Part shown: positions 36,779 to 45,381 of the stretch, piece by piece
Position numbering within the stretch: the first letter of the stretch is position 1
Layout: each line of letters opens with the position of its first letter
DNA from: Streptomyces sp. NBRC 110035
Lineage (GTDB): Bacteria; Actinomycetota; Actinomycetes; Streptomycetales; Streptomycetaceae
Direction of reading: 5' to 3'
Assembly: GCF_000829695.1 (NCBI RefSeq)
Contig: NZ_BBNN01000016.1
Location: 1-64,000, forward strand
DNA: 64,000 nt
Made by a program: the position numbers and the translations under genes
The notes under the pieces: generated by a model
What the model saw: only the letters and a program-made list of their open reading frames with translations
What the model was told of the DNA's origin: nothing
Databases searched by the model: none

Positions 36779-38275
36779 ATGGGATCCAACTCCGCCGAGT
36801 ACGACGGCACCCGCGAGCGAGGTGCTCCGGGCCGGCCCACCCCTGCCCGCCCGGCCGCGGGAGTGGGCCGCCGCGACCTGATCAAGCGGTCCGCGGCGCT
36901 CGGCCTGATCTCCGTCCCCACGACGGGCTTCCTGTCCGCGTGCGCCAGCGGCGGCGGGGGCGACCAGGAGAAGGCCGAGGCGGGCAGGAAGACCGCGAAG
37001 AACCCGCTCGGCGTCAATGACACGGCGCAGATGGAATTCGTCCTGTTCGACGGCGGCTTCGGCAAGGAATACGCCGAGGACGCCGTGAAGGTGTACGAAA
37101 AGGCATTTCCCGGCGCTCCGGTGAAGTTCTCCGCCACCCAGAAGATCCAGTCCACCCTGCAGCCGCGTTTCCACCAGGGCACCCCGCCCGACCTCATCGA
37201 CAACTCGGGCGCCGAGCAGATGGACATGGGCACCCTGGTCGGCAAGAAGCAGCTCACCGACCTCACCCCGCTGCTGGACGCCCCCTCCTACGACGACCCG
37301 GGCACCAAGGTCCGCGACACGCTGCGCCCCGGCATCGTCGAGATGGGCCGGTTCGACGGCGAGCAGGTCTGGATCCTCTACTACGCCTACACGGTCTACG
37401 GCGTCTGGTACTCGCAGAAGGCGCTGGACTCGCTCGACGAGCAGTACCCCGAGACCTGGGACCAGATGCTCGCGGTCTGCGCGAAGGCCAGGAAGAAGGG
37501 CATGGCCGGCTGGACCTACGCCGGCAAGTACCCGTACTACATCCCCTTCTCGCTGTACCCGATGATCGGCAAGGTCGGCGGGCGCGAGGTGCTCGACGCC
37601 ATCGACAACCTGGAGCCGAACGCCTGGAAGCACCCCGCCGTCAAGGCCTGCTTCGAGGCCTACTACGAACTCCAGCAGAAGGGCTACGTCCTCAGGGGCA
37701 CCCCGGGCCTGGACCACATCCAGTCCCAGACCGCCTGGGCCGAGGGGGACGCGCTGTTCATCCCGAACGGCTCCTGGGTGGAGAACGAGGCGGCCAACGT
37801 CATGCCCGACGACTTCGACCTCGCCGTCTCCGCACCCACCGGCCTGGACTCCTCGGACAAGCTGCCCTTCGGCACCATCTGGGCCTCCGGCGGCGAGCCC
37901 TTCGTCGTCCCCGCCAAGGCGGCGAACGCGGCCGGCGGCATGGAGCAGCTGCGCATCATGCTGGGCGAGGCGTCCTCGAGGAACTTCACGGGCAAGGTGA
38001 AGTCACTGACCGCGTACAACGGCGGCACCGACGGCATCGAGCTGACCCCGGGCCTCAGGTCCGGTGTCGCCGTGCTGGAGGCGGCCGGGGAGAACGTGGT
38101 GAACCCGCGCCTGCAGGACTGGTACGTGCAGCTCCAGAAGGAGAAGATCGGCGCCTCCGGGCTCGGCGAGATGATGGCCGGCCGCGCGACCCCGGCCGAG
38201 ACCGTCAAGAAGATCCAGGCCTTCGCCGACGAGACGGCCAAGGACTCGTCGATCAAGCACTACAGGCACCAGTGA
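36779..38275 (+). CDS. ngcE: NgcE-type sugar-binding lipoprotein
   Basis: This 498-residue solute-binding protein of an ABC importer carries a twin-arginine type leader (RRDLIKRSAALG, Arg31-Arg32) that leads to a lipobox LSAC with Cys55, so it is probably Tat-exported and lipid-anchored. The mature part (FVLFDGGFGKEYAEDAVKVYEKAF, TPPDLIDNSGAEQMD) matches the NgcE family, which binds N-acetylglucosamine and chitobiose in S. olivaceoviridis; orthologues in other species may have other substrates. The ATG at 36779 follows GGCGAGGACCTGAGC; upstream in-frame starts lack homology. It is followed by a 21-bp hairpin and two permease genes. No ATPase gene is linked, so the shared ATPase MsiK would be expected to serve it. 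Confidence 0.85.
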   Translation: MGSNSAEYDGTRERGAPGRPTPARPAAGVGRRDLIKRSAALGLISVPTTGFLSACASGGGGDQEKAEAGRKTAKNPLGVNDTAQMEFVLFDGGFGKEYAEDAVKVYEKAFPGAPVKFSATQKIQSTLQPRFHQGTPPDLIDNSGAEQMDMGTLVGKKQLTDLTPLLDAPSYDDPGTKVRDTLRPGIVEMGRFDGEQVWILYYAYTVYGVWYSQKALDSLDEQYPETWDQMLAVCAKARKKGMAGWTYAGKYPYYIPFSLYPMIGKVGGREVLDAIDNLEPNAWKHPAVKACFEAYYELQQKGYVLRGTPGLDHIQSQTAWAEGDALFIPNGSWVENEAANVMPDDFDLAVSAPTGLDSSDKLPFGTIWASGGEPFVVPAKAANAAGGMEQLRIMLGEASSRNFTGKVKSLTAYNGGTDGIELTPGLRSGVAVLEAAGENVVNPRLQDWYVQLQKEKIGASGLGEMMAGRATPAETVKKIQAFADETAKDSSIKHYRHQ

Positions 38276-38292
38276 GCCACCGGTGAGTCCCC

Positions 38293-38340
38293 GTCACCGG
38301 GGCCTGCCCGGCAGACCGTTGCCGGGCAGGCCCCGGTGAC
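38293..38340. terminator. Attenuator-like hairpin between binding-protein and permease genes
   Basis: A perfect 21-bp stem pairs 38293-38313 with 38320-38340 around a 6-nt loop. Placed inside the operon just after the binding-protein gene, it would lower permease expression relative to the binding protein and stabilise the upstream mRNA. Confidence 0.8.
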
Positions 38341-38369
38341 AGCCCGCGCGCAGATCGGGGTCGCAGCAC

Positions 38370-39296
38370 ATGCAGCACGGCAAGTACCGTTTCATCGTGG
38401 GGTTCCTGGCGGTTCCCCTGGGGCTGTACGCGCTCTTCGTCGTCTGGCCGTTCGTCCAGTCGATCTCCTACTCGTTCACGGACTGGACCGGCCTGAGCCC
38501 CGACTTCGAGGTGGTCGGGTTCGCCAACTACACACGCATGCTGGACGACGGCATCTTCTGGAAGTCGTTGCGGCACAGCCTGCTGTTCGCCCTGCTGGTA
38601 CCGGTGGTGACGATCGGTCTGGCGCTGTTCCTCTCCTTCATGATCAATGCGGGTGGCCGGCGACGGCGCGGCGGACCGGTGATCTCGGGGGTCCGGGGGT
38701 CCGCCTTCTACAGGATCGTCTACTTCTTCCCGCAGGTGCTCTCGATCGCGATCGTCGCCCTGCTGTTCGCGTTCGCGTACAACCCGGACAGCGGTGCGAT
38801 CAACTCGTTCCTGCGGGGGGTCGGACTCGACGACCCCCAGCCGCTCTGGCTGGGCGATCCGGACCTCGCCCTGTGGGCCGTCATGGCGGTCCTCGTCTGG
38901 TCCACGGTCGGTTTCTTCGTGGTCCTCTTCTCCGCCGGCATGGCGTCCATCCCGCTGGACCTCTACGAGGCGGCGCTGCTGGACGGCGCCGGCCGCCCCA
39001 CGACCTTCTTCCGCATCACCCTGCCGCTGCTGTGGGGCACCGTGCAGTCCGGCTGGGTCTACCTGGGCATCCTCGCGCTGGGCGCCGAATCGTTCGCGGT
39101 CGTACAGATCATGACGACCGGTCCCGGCGGCCCCGACTACTCGACCACCGTCATGGTCCTGTACGTGTACCAGAAGGCGTTCCGCGACGGTCAGGCCGCC
39201 TACGCCACCACCATCGGTGTCGCCCTCCTCCTCGTCACGCTGGCGTTCGCCGCCCTCGTGATGAAGCTGGGGCGGCGCGAGCGGCTGGAGTACTGA
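38370..39296 (+). CDS. ngcF: Sugar ABC permease, NgcF type
   Basis: This 308-residue inner-membrane permease of the MalF class has about six transmembrane helices (for example RFIVGFLAVPLGLYALFVVW and SIAIVALLFAFAY). The EAA loop reads YEAALLDGAGRPTTFFRITLPLL, which contacts the ATPase. It is the first permease of the NgcEFG-type importer and ends 4 bp before the next permease gene. Confidence 0.87.
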   Translation: MQHGKYRFIVGFLAVPLGLYALFVVWPFVQSISYSFTDWTGLSPDFEVVGFANYTRMLDDGIFWKSLRHSLLFALLVPVVTIGLALFLSFMINAGGRRRRGGPVISGVRGSAFYRIVYFFPQVLSIAIVALLFAFAYNPDSGAINSFLRGVGLDDPQPLWLGDPDLALWAVMAVLVWSTVGFFVVLFSAGMASIPLDLYEAALLDGAGRPTTFFRITLPLLWGTVQSGWVYLGILALGAESFAVVQIMTTGPGGPDYSTTVMVLYVYQKAFRDGQAAYATTIGVALLLVTLAFAALVMKLGRRERLEY

Positions 39297-39300
39297 TCCG

Positions 39301-40233
39301 ATGAAGACGACCGAGCCCCCCGCTCCCGTACCGGCCGAGTCCGGTGCCCCCCTCGCCGAGGGCGGCCCGCCGTCCGGCACGCCCGCGAAGGAGCCGAAGG
39401 GGAAGCGGGAGGGCGGCGTCCTCAACGTCTTCTCGCACGGTGTCCTGGTGATCTGGGCGGTCATGGTGGTGCTGCCCCTGCTGTGGGCCGTGATGACGTC
39501 CTTCAAGGACGACGCCTCCATCTTCGGCTCGCCCTGGTCGCTGCCGGACCCGCCGCGCTTCGACAACTGGTCGCGGGCCTGGACCCAGGCCGACATGGGC
39601 GACTACTTCCTCAACACCGTCCTCGTGGTCGGCGGTTCCCTGATCGGCACCCTGGTGCTGGGTTCGATGGCCGCCTACGTGCTGGCCCGCTTCGAGTTCC
39701 CCGGCAACCGGTTCGTCTACTACCTGTTCGTCGGCGGCATGAGCTTCCCGATCATGCTCGCCCTGGTCCCGCTGTTCTACGTCGTCGACAACATGGGCCT
39801 GCTGAACACGGTCCACGGACTGATCCTGGTCTACATCGCGTACTCGCTGCCGTTCACGGTGTTCTTCCTGACCGCGTTCTTCCGGACGCTGCCCAGCAGC
39901 GTGGCGGAGGCCGCGTTCGTGGACGGCGCCTCGCACAGCAGGACGTTCTTCCAGATCATGCTCCCGATGGCCAGGCCGGGCCTGATCAGTGTGGGGATCT
40001 TCAACTTCCTGGGCCAGTGGAACCAGTACATGCTGCCCACCGTGCTCAACACCGACGAGGACAAGCACGTGCTCACCCAGGGACTGGTGCAGCTGGCCGT
40101 CAGCCAGGGCTACAAGGGGGACTGGTCCGGCCTCTTCGCCGGCCTCGTGATGGCGATGCTTCCGGTGCTCGCCGCGTACCTCGTCTTCCAGCGCCAGGTC
40201 GTGCAGGGGCTCACCGCGGGCGCCCTGAAGTGA
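39301..40233 (+). CDS. ngcG: Sugar ABC permease, NgcG type
   Basis: This 310-residue MalG-class permease has a cytosolic N-terminal tail rich in Pro and Lys, then about six helices. The EAA loop is AEAAFVDGASHSRTFFQIMLPMARPGL. It completes the importer with the preceding two genes. The next gene, a ROK regulator, starts about 200 bp downstream, so it is probably separately transcribed. Confidence 0.87.
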   Translation: MKTTEPPAPVPAESGAPLAEGGPPSGTPAKEPKGKREGGVLNVFSHGVLVIWAVMVVLPLLWAVMTSFKDDASIFGSPWSLPDPPRFDNWSRAWTQADMGDYFLNTVLVVGGSLIGTLVLGSMAAYVLARFEFPGNRFVYYLFVGGMSFPIMLALVPLFYVVDNMGLLNTVHGLILVYIAYSLPFTVFFLTAFFRTLPSSVAEAAFVDGASHSRTFFQIMLPMARPGLISVGIFNFLGQWNQYMLPTVLNTDEDKHVLTQGLVQLAVSQGYKGDWSGLFAGLVMAMLPVLAAYLVFQRQVVQGLTAGALK

Positions 40234-40430
40234 CCTCCGGCGGTCACCCTCCGCATCCCCTCGCGCACCCGCCGCTCCCGCTCCGGGCAGTGGCGGGCGC
40301 AGGTGTGTCCAAGGACCTGGAAACGGTTCAACCTCTTGACGGGAGGCGACCCGAACAGCTCATCTTAGAGTTCACTAGTTGGACACGGAGCGGGGCCTCG
40401 CCGAAGCGGCCCCGCGCGCAGGAGGTCGTC

Positions 40431-41642
40431 GTGGAGACTCCGGGGTCGCAGTCGTCGCTGCACCGAGCCAATCTCGAGCGGGTCGTCCGGGCCGTACGTC
40501 TGGCCGGCTCGCTCACCCAGGCCGAGATCGCGAGGACCACGGGCCTTTCGGCGGCGACGGTGTCCAACATCGTCCGGGAACTGAAGGAGGGCGGGACCGT
40601 CGAGGTCACGCCCACCTCCTCGGGCGGCCGCCGGGCCCGCAGCGTCTCGCTCAGCGGGGACGCCGGAATCGTGGTGGGCGTGGACTTCGGGCACACCCAC
40701 CTGCGGGTCGCGGTCGGGAACCTGGCCCACCAGGTGCTCGCCGAGGAGTCCGAGCCGCTGGACGTGGACGCCTCCGCCCCCCAGGGCCTGGACCGGGCGG
40801 AACAACTGGTCAACCGGCTGATCGAGGCGACCGGCGTGGACCGTGCCAAGATCGCCGGGGTCGGCCTCGGCGTGCCCGGGCCGATCGACGTGGAGTCCGG
40901 CACCCTGGGCTCGACCGCGATCCTGCCCGGCTGGACCGGCACCAGGCCCGCCGAGGAGCTGCGGGGGCGGCTCGGCGTGCCCGTGCACGTGGACAACGAC
41001 GCGAACCTGGGCGCCCTCGGCGAGATGGTCTGGGGCAGCGGCCGGGGCGTGCGCGACCTGGCGTACATCAAGGTGGCCAGCGGTGTCGGCGCCGGCCTGG
41101 TGATCAACGGGAAGATCTACCGGGGACCGGGCGGCACCGCGGGTGAGATCGGGCACATCACACTCGACGAGTCCGGCCCCGTCTGCCGCTGCGGCAACCG
41201 CGGCTGCCTGGAGACCTTCACGGCGGCCCGCTACGTGCTGCCCCTGCTCCAGCCCAGCCACGGCACGGACCTGACCATGGAAGGCGTCGTACGGTTGGCG
41301 CGGGAGGGCGATCCGGGCTGCCGCAGGGTGATCGCCGACGTGGGCCGTCACATCGGCAGCGGGGTCGCCAACCTCTGCAACGTGCTGAACCCGACCAGGG
41401 TGGTCCTCGGCGGTGACCTCGCCGAGGCCGGTGAACTGGTCCTCGGACCCATAAGGGAATCCGTCGGCCGCTACGCGATCCCCAGCGCCGCACGCCAACT
41501 GTCCGTGCTCCCCGGGGCACTTGGGGGCCGTGCGGAGGTACTCGGCGCGCTCGCCCTCGCCCTGAGCGAAATGGGCGATTCGACCTTGTTGGGCGGCACC
41601 GCGAACGACACCCTCGCCGCGGCCTCTCCCACCTTCACTTAG
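40431..41642 (+). CDS. rok7B7: ROK-family transcriptional regulator (Rok7B7-like)
   Basis: This 403-residue protein has an N-terminal winged helix (LTQAEIARTTGLSAATVSNIV, about 28-48) and a ROK sugar-kinase-like domain with ATP/sugar-binding VVGVDFGHTH, GLGVPGPID and the zinc motif CRCGNRGCLE. The GTG at 40431 is chosen because GGAGG precedes it by 5 bases and the frame gives the usual length. In S. coelicolor the orthologue between ngc-like and xylFGH genes is Rok7B7, which controls xylFGH and influences carbon repression and antibiotics; that is from memory and synteny. An inverted repeat lies between it and xylF. Confidence 0.85.
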   Translation: METPGSQSSLHRANLERVVRAVRLAGSLTQAEIARTTGLSAATVSNIVRELKEGGTVEVTPTSSGGRRARSVSLSGDAGIVVGVDFGHTHLRVAVGNLAHQVLAEESEPLDVDASAPQGLDRAEQLVNRLIEATGVDRAKIAGVGLGVPGPIDVESGTLGSTAILPGWTGTRPAEELRGRLGVPVHVDNDANLGALGEMVWGSGRGVRDLAYIKVASGVGAGLVINGKIYRGPGGTAGEIGHITLDESGPVCRCGNRGCLETFTAARYVLPLLQPSHGTDLTMEGVVRLAREGDPGCRRVIADVGRHIGSGVANLCNVLNPTRVVLGGDLAEAGELVLGPIRESVGRYAIPSAARQLSVLPGALGGRAEVLGALALALSEMGDSTLLGGTANDTLAAASPTFT

Positions 41643-41644
41643 AG

Positions 41645-41671
41645 AACGATTGGCACCGTTGCCATCTCGTT
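41645..41671. promoter_or_regulatory. Inverted repeat in rok-xylF intergenic region
   Basis: TGGCACCGTTGCCA (41651-41664) has perfect 5-bp arms and is flanked by AACGA and TCGTT, giving an extended dyad. It lies about 100 bp upstream of xylF and is a candidate Rok7B7 operator. It could also be a weak terminator. Confidence 0.4.
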
Positions 41672-41763
41672 AAGGATTTACTTCTTGACGTCGCACGTGT
41701 GGCCGAGTTGACTTCCAGCCACCTCGGCCGCAACGTCGCGGCCTCGTCAGGGAGGTTTCTGAA

Positions 41764-42876
41764 GTGAACACGCGTATGCGTCGTACCGCCATTGCCGTGG
41801 CCGCCGGAGCACTGGCCGTCTCTCTCGCCGCCTGCGGCAGTGCCGCCGAGTCCGGTGACAACAGCAGCGACTCGGGCGACTCCGCCGCCAAGGGCGACGA
41901 CATCAAGGTCGGTCTGCTCCTGCCGGAGAACCAGACCGCGCGGTACGAGAAGTTCGACAAGCCCCTGATCGAGAAGAAGATCAAGGAGCTGACGAACAAC
42001 AAGGCCGAGGTCGTCTACGCCAACGCCAAGCAGGACGCCAGCCAGCAGAACCAGCAGGTCGACACGATGGTGACCAACAAGGTCGACGTGCTGATCCTGG
42101 ACGCGGTGGACGCCAAGGCCATCGCCGGCTCGGTCAAGAAGGCCAAGGACGCCGGCATCCCGGTCGTGGCCTACGACCGCCTGGCCGAGGGCCCGATCGA
42201 CGCCTACACCTCGTTCGACAACGTGACCGTCGGCAAGACGCAGGGCGAGGCCCTGCTCGAGGCGCTGGGCGACAAGGCCGAGGACGGCCAGATCGTCATG
42301 ATGAACGGCTCCTCCACCGACCCGAACGCCGCCCTGTTCAAGGAGGGCGCGCACTCCGTCCTCGACGGCAAGGTCAAGGTCGGCCGCGAGTACGACACCA
42401 AGGAGTGGAAGCCGGAGAACGCCAACGCCAACATGGAAGGCGCCATCTCCGCCATCGGCAAGGACAAGATCGTCGGCGTCTACTCCGCCAACGACGGCAT
42501 GGCGGGCGGCATCATCACCGCGCTGAAGGCCGCCGGCATCGACGTCCCGGTCACCGGCCAGGACGCCGAACTCGCGGGTGTGCAGCGCATCGTCACCGGT
42601 GAGCAGTACATGAGCGTCTACAAGCCGTACGCCCCCGAGGCCGAGGCCGCCGCCGAGATGGCCGTCGCGCTCGCCCAGGGCAAGTCGCTGGACTCCGTCG
42701 CCAAGGACTCGGTCGACAGCCCCACCACCAAGGGCGTGCCCTCGGTGCTCGTCCCGGTCGTGTCGCTGACCCAGGAGAACATCAACGACACCGTGATCAA
42801 GGACGGTGTCTACACCGTCGAGGAGATCTGCACGGCCAAGTACAAGGCCGCCTGCGACAAGATCGGTCTCGAGTAG
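41764..42876 (+). CDS. xylF: XylF-type sugar-binding lipoprotein
   Basis: This 370-residue periplasmic-binding-protein type I fold (ribose/xylose class) has a short leader ending in a lipobox LAAC (Cys24). It continues with DDIKVGLLLPENQTARYEKFDKPLI, VDVLILDAVDAKAIAGSVKKAKDAGIPVVAYDRL and VYSANDGMAGGIITALKAAG, all typical of xylose-binding XylF. The GTG at 41764 follows GGGAGGTTTCTGAA. It delivers sugar to the permease encoded by the third gene. There is a 199-bp gap before the ATPase gene, long enough for a processing or attenuation site. Confidence 0.88.
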   Translation: MNTRMRRTAIAVAAGALAVSLAACGSAAESGDNSSDSGDSAAKGDDIKVGLLLPENQTARYEKFDKPLIEKKIKELTNNKAEVVYANAKQDASQQNQQVDTMVTNKVDVLILDAVDAKAIAGSVKKAKDAGIPVVAYDRLAEGPIDAYTSFDNVTVGKTQGEALLEALGDKAEDGQIVMMNGSSTDPNAALFKEGAHSVLDGKVKVGREYDTKEWKPENANANMEGAISAIGKDKIVGVYSANDGMAGGIITALKAAGIDVPVTGQDAELAGVQRIVTGEQYMSVYKPYAPEAEAAAEMAVALAQGKSLDSVAKDSVDSPTTKGVPSVLVPVVSLTQENINDTVIKDGVYTVEEICTAKYKAACDKIGLE

Positions 42877-43075
42877 ACCGGTTGACCCCAGCAGTCCCCG
42901 AGCCCCCCGAGCCGTACGGGAGTCCGCACCGGACTCCCGCGGGGGACCGACTGCCATGAGCTCCGCCGGCGCCCCGCACACACCAGCCCCGCAAGCTACG
43001 CGGGGCGCCGGTCGGAACACCCCCAAACTTCTGCACAACCTCCCGCCGGGTCAGGCGGCGAAGGAGATGGTTCAC

Positions 43076-43858
43076 GTGTCCGCTACGCCCGTGCTGGCGT
43101 TGCGCGGGGTCTCCAAGCGTTTCGGTGCCGTCCAGGCGCTCACCGACGTAGAGCTTGAGGTCCGTGCCGGCGAGGTGGTCGCCCTGGTGGGCGACAACGG
43201 CGCCGGAAAGTCCACGCTGGTCAAGACGATCGCCGGCGTGCACCCCATCGATGAGGGCGTCATCGAGTGGGACGGCAGGGCCGTCCAGATCAACAGGCCG
43301 CACGACGCCCAGAACCTGGGCATCGCGACGGTCTACCAGGACCTCGCACTGTGCGACAACATCGACGTCGTCGGCAACCTCTACCTGGGCCGGGAGATCC
43401 GCAAGCGCGGTGTCCTGGACGAGGTGGAGATGGAGCGCCGCTCCCGTGAGCTGCTCGACACGCTGTCGATCCGCATCCCCAGCGTCCGCATCCCGATCGC
43501 CTCGCTCTCCGGCGGTCAGCGCCAGGTCGTGGCGATCGCCCGGTCCATGCTCGGCGAGCCCAAGCTGGTGATCCTCGACGAGCCCACCGCCGCCCTCGGC
43601 GTCGAGCAGACCGCGCAGGTCCTCGACCTGGTCGAGCGGCTGCGCGAGCGCGGCCACGCGGTCATCCTCATCAGCCACAACATGGCCGACGTCAAGGCCG
43701 TGGCGGACAAGGTCGCCGTCCTGCGCCTCGGGCGCAACAACGGCATCTTCGAGGTCAAGTCGACCTCGCAGGAAGAGATCATCTCCGCCATCACGGGCGC
43801 CACGGAGAACGCCGTGACCCGTCGTGCGGCGCGTACCAATGGGGAGGTCAGCAAGTGA
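43076..43858 (+). CDS. xylG: XylG-type sugar ABC ATPase, single domain
   Basis: This 260-residue ATPase has Walker A GDNGAGKST, signature LSGGQRQ, Walker B LVILDEPTAAL and H-loop ISHNM. I chose the GTG at 43076 because AAGGAGA lies at ideal spacing; starts at 42956 and 43067 would add unconserved residues. Enterobacterial XylG and RbsA have two fused ATPase domains (about 500 residues), whereas this protein has one and would act as a homodimer. Its stop overlaps the permease start by 4 bp. Confidence 0.88.
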   Translation: MSATPVLALRGVSKRFGAVQALTDVELEVRAGEVVALVGDNGAGKSTLVKTIAGVHPIDEGVIEWDGRAVQINRPHDAQNLGIATVYQDLALCDNIDVVGNLYLGREIRKRGVLDEVEMERRSRELLDTLSIRIPSVRIPIASLSGGQRQVVAIARSMLGEPKLVILDEPTAALGVEQTAQVLDLVERLRERGHAVILISHNMADVKAVADKVAVLRLGRNNGIFEVKSTSQEEIISAITGATENAVTRRAARTNGEVSK

Positions 43859-45144
43859 GCACCGAAAAGACCTCGACGCCCGCGGACCACACGGTCGAGA
43901 ACACCGAGGCGGCCCCCGAGGCGGTCGCCGCCGTCGACCCCCGGCTGCTGGTGCGCGAGCAGGGCTTCGCCGGCTACCTCGCCGAGTTCAAGCGCAAGAT
44001 GAAGGCCGGCGACCTCGGGTCCGTCCCCGTCGTCATCGGCCTGGTGGTCATCTGGGCCATCTTCACCGGTCTGAACTCCAACTTCCTCACCGCCGGCAAC
44101 TTCTCCGACATGTCCGTCGCCATGGTCGGCACCGGCATGATCGCCGTCGGCGTCGTCTTCGTGCTGCTGCTCGGCGAGATCGACCTGTCGGTCGGCTCGG
44201 TCAGCGGCGTCGCGGGCGCGGCCTTCGCGGTGCTGAACGTCTCGAACGGGATGAACGAGGTGCTGGCCCTGGTGCTGGCCATCCTCACCGGCACGGTCGC
44301 CGGCATCATCCACGGCTTCTTCTTCGCCCGCATCGGCGTCCCCGCCTTCGCCGTGACCCTGGCCGGCCTGCTGTTCTGGCAGGGCTTCATGCTGCAGATA
44401 CTGGGCAGCAACGGCACGATCAACCTGGACAGCGACGGCATTGTCGGGAAGTTCACCAGCTACTACTTCACCGATGTCGCGGCCGCCTACGGCCTCGCCG
44501 TCGTGGCCGTCGTCGCGTACTTCCTCGCCGCGTTCCTGGGCAACCGCCGCCGTGAGGCCGCCGGGATCCCCTCGCGCCCGCTGAACGACATCATCGTGCG
44601 CACCGTGCTGCTGGCCGTCGTCGCCTTCGTGGTGGCGATCGTCTACAACCAGCACAAGGGCCTCCCGCTCGCCGTGGTGATCTTCCTCGCGGTGCTCGTG
44701 CTCACCGACTTCGTGCTCCGCCGCACCACCTACGGCCGCAAGGTCTTCGCGCTCGGCGGCAGCGTCGAGGCGTCCCGCCGTGCCGGTATCAACGTGGAGA
44801 TGGTCCGGATCTCGGTCTTCGCGATCGCCGGCACCTTCGCCGCGATCGGCGGCCTCTTCGTCGCCTCGAAGATCGCCTCCGCCAACCAGGGCGCGGGCAC
44901 CGGCGAGTTCCTGATGAACGTCATCGCCGCGGCCGTGATCGGCGGTACGTCCCTCTTCGGCGGCCGTGGCCGCACCTGGAACGCGCTCCTCGGTGTCCTG
45001 GTGATCGTCTCGATCCAGTACGGCCTCGCCCTCGAGGGCATCGCCTCGCCGGTCCAGTACATGATCACCGGTGGCGTGCTGCTGGCGACCGTCGTCATCG
45101 ACGCCGTCACCCGCAAGACCCAGAAGACGGCGGGCCGCGCCTAG
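43855..45144 (+). CDS. xylH: XylH-type sugar ABC permease
   Basis: This 429-residue permease of the BPD-transport-2 (RbsC/XylH) class has 10 or more hydrophobic helices and the conserved GVVFVLLLGEIDLSVGS and GGTSLFGGRGRTWNALLG segments. A charged N-terminal extension of about 50 residues (EKTSTPADHTVENTEAAPEA) precedes the first helix. It completes the xylFGH importer. A 14-bp-stem hairpin follows. Confidence 0.9.
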   Translation: MSTEKTSTPADHTVENTEAAPEAVAAVDPRLLVREQGFAGYLAEFKRKMKAGDLGSVPVVIGLVVIWAIFTGLNSNFLTAGNFSDMSVAMVGTGMIAVGVVFVLLLGEIDLSVGSVSGVAGAAFAVLNVSNGMNEVLALVLAILTGTVAGIIHGFFFARIGVPAFAVTLAGLLFWQGFMLQILGSNGTINLDSDGIVGKFTSYYFTDVAAAYGLAVVAVVAYFLAAFLGNRRREAAGIPSRPLNDIIVRTVLLAVVAFVVAIVYNQHKGLPLAVVIFLAVLVLTDFVLRRTTYGRKVFALGGSVEASRRAGINVEMVRISVFAIAGTFAAIGGLFVASKIASANQGAGTGEFLMNVIAAAVIGGTSLFGGRGRTWNALLGVLVIVSIQYGLALEGIASPVQYMITGGVLLATVVIDAVTRKTQKTAGRA

Positions 45145-45194
45145 CCGCTCCGGCCTGCCGCTCCCGCGGCGGCACCGTCCGCGAAGCACGTCCT

Positions 45195-45227
45195 CTGTGC
45201 CCGGTACCCGTGCGGTACCGGGCACAG
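45195..45227. terminator. Terminator after xylH
   Basis: CTGTGCCCGGTACC at 45195-45208 pairs perfectly with 45214-45227 around a 5-nt loop. Confidence 0.8.
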
Positions 45228-45381
45228 GCATGTCGTGGCACGTGTCGTAGCGCGGTCCGACCGTGGGCAGGACCGAGGGCGTGACGTACGACGCACCGCC
45301 CGGACGCAGGGCGCCGGGCCGGAACATTAGACTCGACGAGCCCGGCAACAGCTCGATCAGCTCTACAGCAAGGAGGCACGG

